Shown: positions 61,004 through 64,000 of the stretch, piece by piece
Layout: each line of letters starts with the position of its first letter
Numbering within the stretch: position 1 is the stretch's first letter
From: Pythium myriotylum
Taxonomy: Eukaryota; Oomycota; Peronosporomycetes; Pythiales; Pythiaceae
Direction: 5' to 3'
Assembly (NCBI GenBank): GCA_023091665.1
Contig: JALJCQ010000009.1
Location: forward strand, 2,542,001 to 2,606,000
Length of the DNA stretch: 64,000 nucleotides
Position numbers and translations under genes: made by a program
Notes under the pieces: model-generated
What the model was told of the DNA's origin: nothing
Seen by the model: only the letters and a program-made list of their open reading frames with translations
Database searches by the model: none

Positions 61004-63113
61004 CTAGTCGACCTTGATCGACGCGTAGATCTTGCGCGTAAACCACAGCGACGACGTGACGCCGACGGCGCCTGTGAGCAGTGCGAGCGCACCGGAGACG
61101 ACCGCCATGTAGCCAAAGTAGAGCATGGCGCCGATGAAGTTGGTCACGTCGAGACTCGACCAGTAGTAGTACGCAGAGTAGAGGAACACGTAGGCACCAC
61201 AGGCTCCCGAGACGATGAACGAACGCCACCACCTACGTACACGGGGAAGAGCCATTCGGTGAGATGGCTACATAATCTGTCAAACAGTTACGTGCAGACG
61301 ACTCACCAGTTGTAGTCTTCGGCGCAAAGCTGGAAATACGTGAGCACGATCGTGATCTCGGCGCACGTTTGCACGAGAATCACGAACGAGAGAAGCAGGA
61401 AGCCGAACACGTAGTAGTACTTGTCCGTCCATATAGAAGAGAGCACGAAGTACAGCTCGACGAAGATAGCGCCGAACGGGAGCACACCGCCGACAGCGGC
61501 CGCCGTCGAGTGGGACATGTACCACGGCTGCGGAGGGATCGGGCGAGGGATGTTGCTTGTCGCGACAGGAAAGGCGATCGGTGGTTTCCTACGAGACAAA
61601 TTGAGCAATCATCGAGGTGGAGTCTCCTCAGTGCGATAGAACGAACCTGAAACCGAAGAACGCGCCTGCAAATACAAGCGGCACTGAGATACCCGTCCAA
61701 AGGAAGAACACCAAGAGCATCGATCCGAACGGCACGGCAGCGTCCGAGCCAGCGCCCCACACAAATAAGTTCAGGAAGAAAAACAGCGCGAACAGGAGAC
61801 CCGGGAAGAGTGTCGCCGTGAGGATCGTGCACAGTTGCCAGCGCTTGCCCTTGAACATCTTGTACGTGCGAGCAGAAGTGTAGCCAGCAAGCATGCCGAG
61901 CAGCACAAAGCACACCAGCAGCGCAATCATGAGCTTTCCTCGGTTGCTTGGGCGAAGCACGCCCACAGCGGCGAAGAACAGCGTGGTCATGGCCATACCA
62001 AGCAGCTGGTTGCCCGTGCCAACCATGACACAGAAGAGCATCGGGTTCTTCGACGGTGGGCGGAAGACATCCGCGTGGACGAGCTTCCAGCCCGACTCCT
62101 CTCGTTCTTCAGCCCGCTCTTCTTCCGTAGGCACGCGGTTGTAACGACTAATGTCGCGGTGGAGACTGCGCATCAAGATCATGCCGACCATTCCGCTCAA
62201 GAAGAGCACGATGAGAAGCGCATTGATAATCGAGAACCAGTGGACATTCGCGTTGCCTGAGCCAGCCTCGAAGTACACGTCCCAACGCGTGCGCCACTCC
62301 TTTTCGTTATCTTCGCGCCATTCGATACTGTAGGTCCACGAGACCTTGACGTCGCCAGCCTTGCTGCGCGTGAGGAACATGGGGCGACGCAGCTCCGGCG
62401 AGTGCTTGCACGTCTTCATCGTGTTGGTCTCCGCATCGAACAGCTTGTCCGGGTATTCGAAGCTGAACGGCAGCACCCAGAAGTCGACAATGCGACCTTC
62501 GTCGGCAGACTCGGTGCCGATCTCGTTGTTGTAGCCGATGATGATCTTCACGTGGTTGTTGAGCTGCGGCACGACCTCAACCTCCGGGTTGAAGCTGCCG
62601 AGCTCAAAGCCCACAATCATGCTGCCGTCTGGTGTCTCGGACTTGACCGGGAGGTTGTCCAGGATCCAGTTGACGCGGTACGCGTCCTTGATCTTGTTCT
62701 CCAGCTCCTTGATCTCCTCCTCCTTGTACGTCTGCTGACAGAGCACCTTACACTCCTCGTTCTCCATGAACTTGAGCTGGTACGGGGAGTTCTGGATGCG
62801 GTTCGCCGTGAGGTACTCGCCCAGGTTCTCCGACTTGTACTCGATCTTGGGAGGCTACACGACCCACGAGCACTTTGCCGTGAGCATCACCTCGCGAATG
62901 CGCGACAGCGGGGCGCTTCGCACGCACCTGGCAGAAGCCGAGCTTGTAGTAGTCCAACGGCAGCAGCGTCTCCGAGGACGTGAGGCTGTTGACGAAGAGC
63001 GGGATGGCCTCGCCCTTCTTGTACGTCGTCATCTGCACGCCCGGCAGCGAGAAGGCCTCGCCCGAGCCGGCGAGCGCGCCGAGCGCCAGCGCCGCGACTC
63101 CGATCACCTGCAT
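61004..63113 (-). CDS. Transmembrane 9 superfamily (nonaspanin/EMP70) protein (634 aa, 4 exons)
   Basis: Exons (minus strand): 63113-62928, 62854-61647, 61588-61307 and 61232-61004. A signal peptide (residues 1 to about 20, MQVIGVAALALGALAGSGEA) and a lumenal domain of about 260 residues precede nine predicted membrane spans. Family motifs are clear: DYYKLGFCQ, ENLGEYL, MRSLHRDISRYN, GTGNQLLGMA, EDYNWWWRSF, and the C-terminal KIYASIKVD. The final KVD fits the KXD/E signal that keeps plant relatives in the Golgi by COPI binding. TM9SF proteins act in Golgi/endosomal sorting of membrane proteins. The length is normal for the family and nothing looks broken. The exon 1 acceptor (TAG, exon from 62854) and the three phase-2 junctions restore conserved residues exactly. 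It lies 923 bp upstream of the myosin on the same strand. Confidence 0.93.
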
Positions 63114-63498
63114 GGCCGCCGTCCGAGTGGTGGCGTCCTTCGGTCTGTCCCAACGTGGGCGCGCCCCTCGTCACCTGGAAAGCTCGCAGGAAACTGACCG
63201 GCTCCTGCGTGGTGTGGCCCACACCACCTCCCACCCATTTATTTTTGCTTCTTTTTTGGAAACGCCACGTGGGATACATCGAATCAAAGCGTCGGCCACG
63301 GTACAGCAGTACGTGTAGCGGTTAAGTGTTCGTTGACCAAGCGTGTGTTTGTTATCGGCGGTGGGCGAACATGACAACCGAACGATTGTATGGCACTAAG
63401 TGTCCGTCGCGCTCAACAAATGTTCATATCCATGTTTGGGTCAACGCCCGGAGTCGGGGAAAGTAGAACGTGGACTCACCCTCACGAGAATGACTGCT
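63114..63498. other. Upstream region of the TM9SF gene
   Basis: 385 bp between the TM9SF start and the end of the edge gene. On the minus strand near 63200-63182 it reads GGTCAGTTTCCTG, loosely like an oomycete initiator (TCANTYY), about 80 bp before the TM9SF ATG. No other gene is seen. Confidence 0.4.
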
Positions 63499-64000
63499 TC
63501 ATGAAGAAGGATACTGTTCCCAGCCCTGCGTCCGTCGAGGCGGTGCACGTCCATCCGCCACTACTGACGTCGAAGCAGGACCACAGGCCACGGCCTGAGC
63601 TACTTCTTCTCCCACTGTCAGGCTCGCCGAGACGACCAAGCACTTCATCACTCGAGCAATGTCTTCCATCGCCACCCCCGCACGGAGGTAGCCGCCCACC
63701 AAGTCTGTGTTGACGTGCTCGAAGCAAATACGGCTATCCACGTCAAACTTGAGGCGCGTTATGACTGGGAACAATACTCGACGATTTACGAACTTGTACA
63801 CGAGATCTGGATTCTTCTCGGAGCCCGGAAAGAGCATGGCTAATGTTTGCGGCCCACAGACAAAGTTCATACTCGAGTGCAGCTCGACGAACGGATCATT
63901 GGAAGGGCCGGTGATCTCCACTCGCTCGATTCGAACACATAAACGCGCGTGCGCTGCAGAGAAGAAGTGCCATTGCATAAGTGAGGCATCCGGCCCGACC
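63499..64000 (-). CDS. Hypothetical protein, 5' end outside the window
   Basis: The minus-strand frame is open from the window edge to TGA at 63499-63501 (about 167 codons visible). An in-frame ATG at 63978 is possible, but codons upstream of it are also open, so the gene probably starts beyond the edge. The text (VRIERVEITGPSNDPFVELHS, VFPVITRLKFDVDSRICFEHVNTDLVGGYL) looks like real, moderately conserved protein. It may be the C-terminal domain that follows bZIP segments in some oomycete proteins, but I cannot confirm this and no bZIP is visible. The last ~35 residues are Gly/Pro/Ala-rich and may be read-through of an intron or a frame-shifted end. Confidence 0.5.
   Translation of the reverse strand, partial: VGPDASLMQWHFFSAAHARLCVRIERVEITGPSNDPFVELHSSMNFVCGPQTLAMLFPGSEKNPDLVYKFVNRRVLFPVITRLKFDVDSRICFEHVNTDLVGGYLRAGVAMEDIARVMKCLVVSASLTVGEEVAQAVACGPASTSVVADGRAPPRRTQGWEQYPSS

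Overview
The window looks like nuclear DNA of an oomycete (stramenopile), probably a Pythium/Phytophthora-type lineage. The grounds are short GC-rich genes with a few 50-90 bp introns, an oomycete-like initiator motif just upstream of one start codon, a very large myosin whose tail carries CBS and PB1 domains, and a decayed LINE-type retrotransposon. The assignment is inference; no rRNA or marker gene is present.

Region 1 (1-35238) is a head-to-tail array of 27 units, each about 1.3 kb and nearly identical, the last one truncated. Every unit carries one intronless tRNA-Pro(TGG) gene on the minus strand with a T4 Pol III terminator. Units differ in the copy number of a 12-bp satellite (1308 versus 1296 bp), in a poly-G tract present only in the right-hand third (1317-1332 bp), and in scattered single-base variants distributed as a mosaic. 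The array probably continues left of the window. I see no believable protein gene in the unit.

Region 2 (35239-43164) is a LINE-like retrotransposon on the plus strand. Its left edge sits one base from the 5' end of the last tRNA gene. ORF1 (905 codons) is open. ORF2 (endonuclease, reverse transcriptase, zinc-binding end) is broken by three frameshifts, three stops and a 1.06-kb DNA-transposon-like insertion flanked by a short direct duplication. An 89-bp scrap of the tandem unit follows at 43165-43253, so the retroelement now lies between two pieces of repeat-unit sequence.

Region 3 (43949-49644) holds three plus-strand genes separated by 177 and 237 bp: a double-C2-domain protein (6 exons), an active-type myotubularin phosphoinositide phosphatase (7 exons) and a STIMATE/TMEM110-family membrane protein (2 exons). 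All three point to membrane-lipid biology, but a functional link is only suggested by proximity.

Region 4 (49957-64000) is on the minus strand: a 3322-residue myosin (3 exons) with two IQ motifs, four UVR-like repeats, five modules of four CBS domains each (20 CBS), a PB1 domain and a C-terminal membrane anchor; a TM9SF/nonaspanin (4 exons, C-terminal KVD); and at the edge an unrecognised protein whose 5' end lies beyond the window.

The two most notable items are the homogenised tRNA-Pro array next to a retroelement, and the 20-CBS membrane-anchored myosin.
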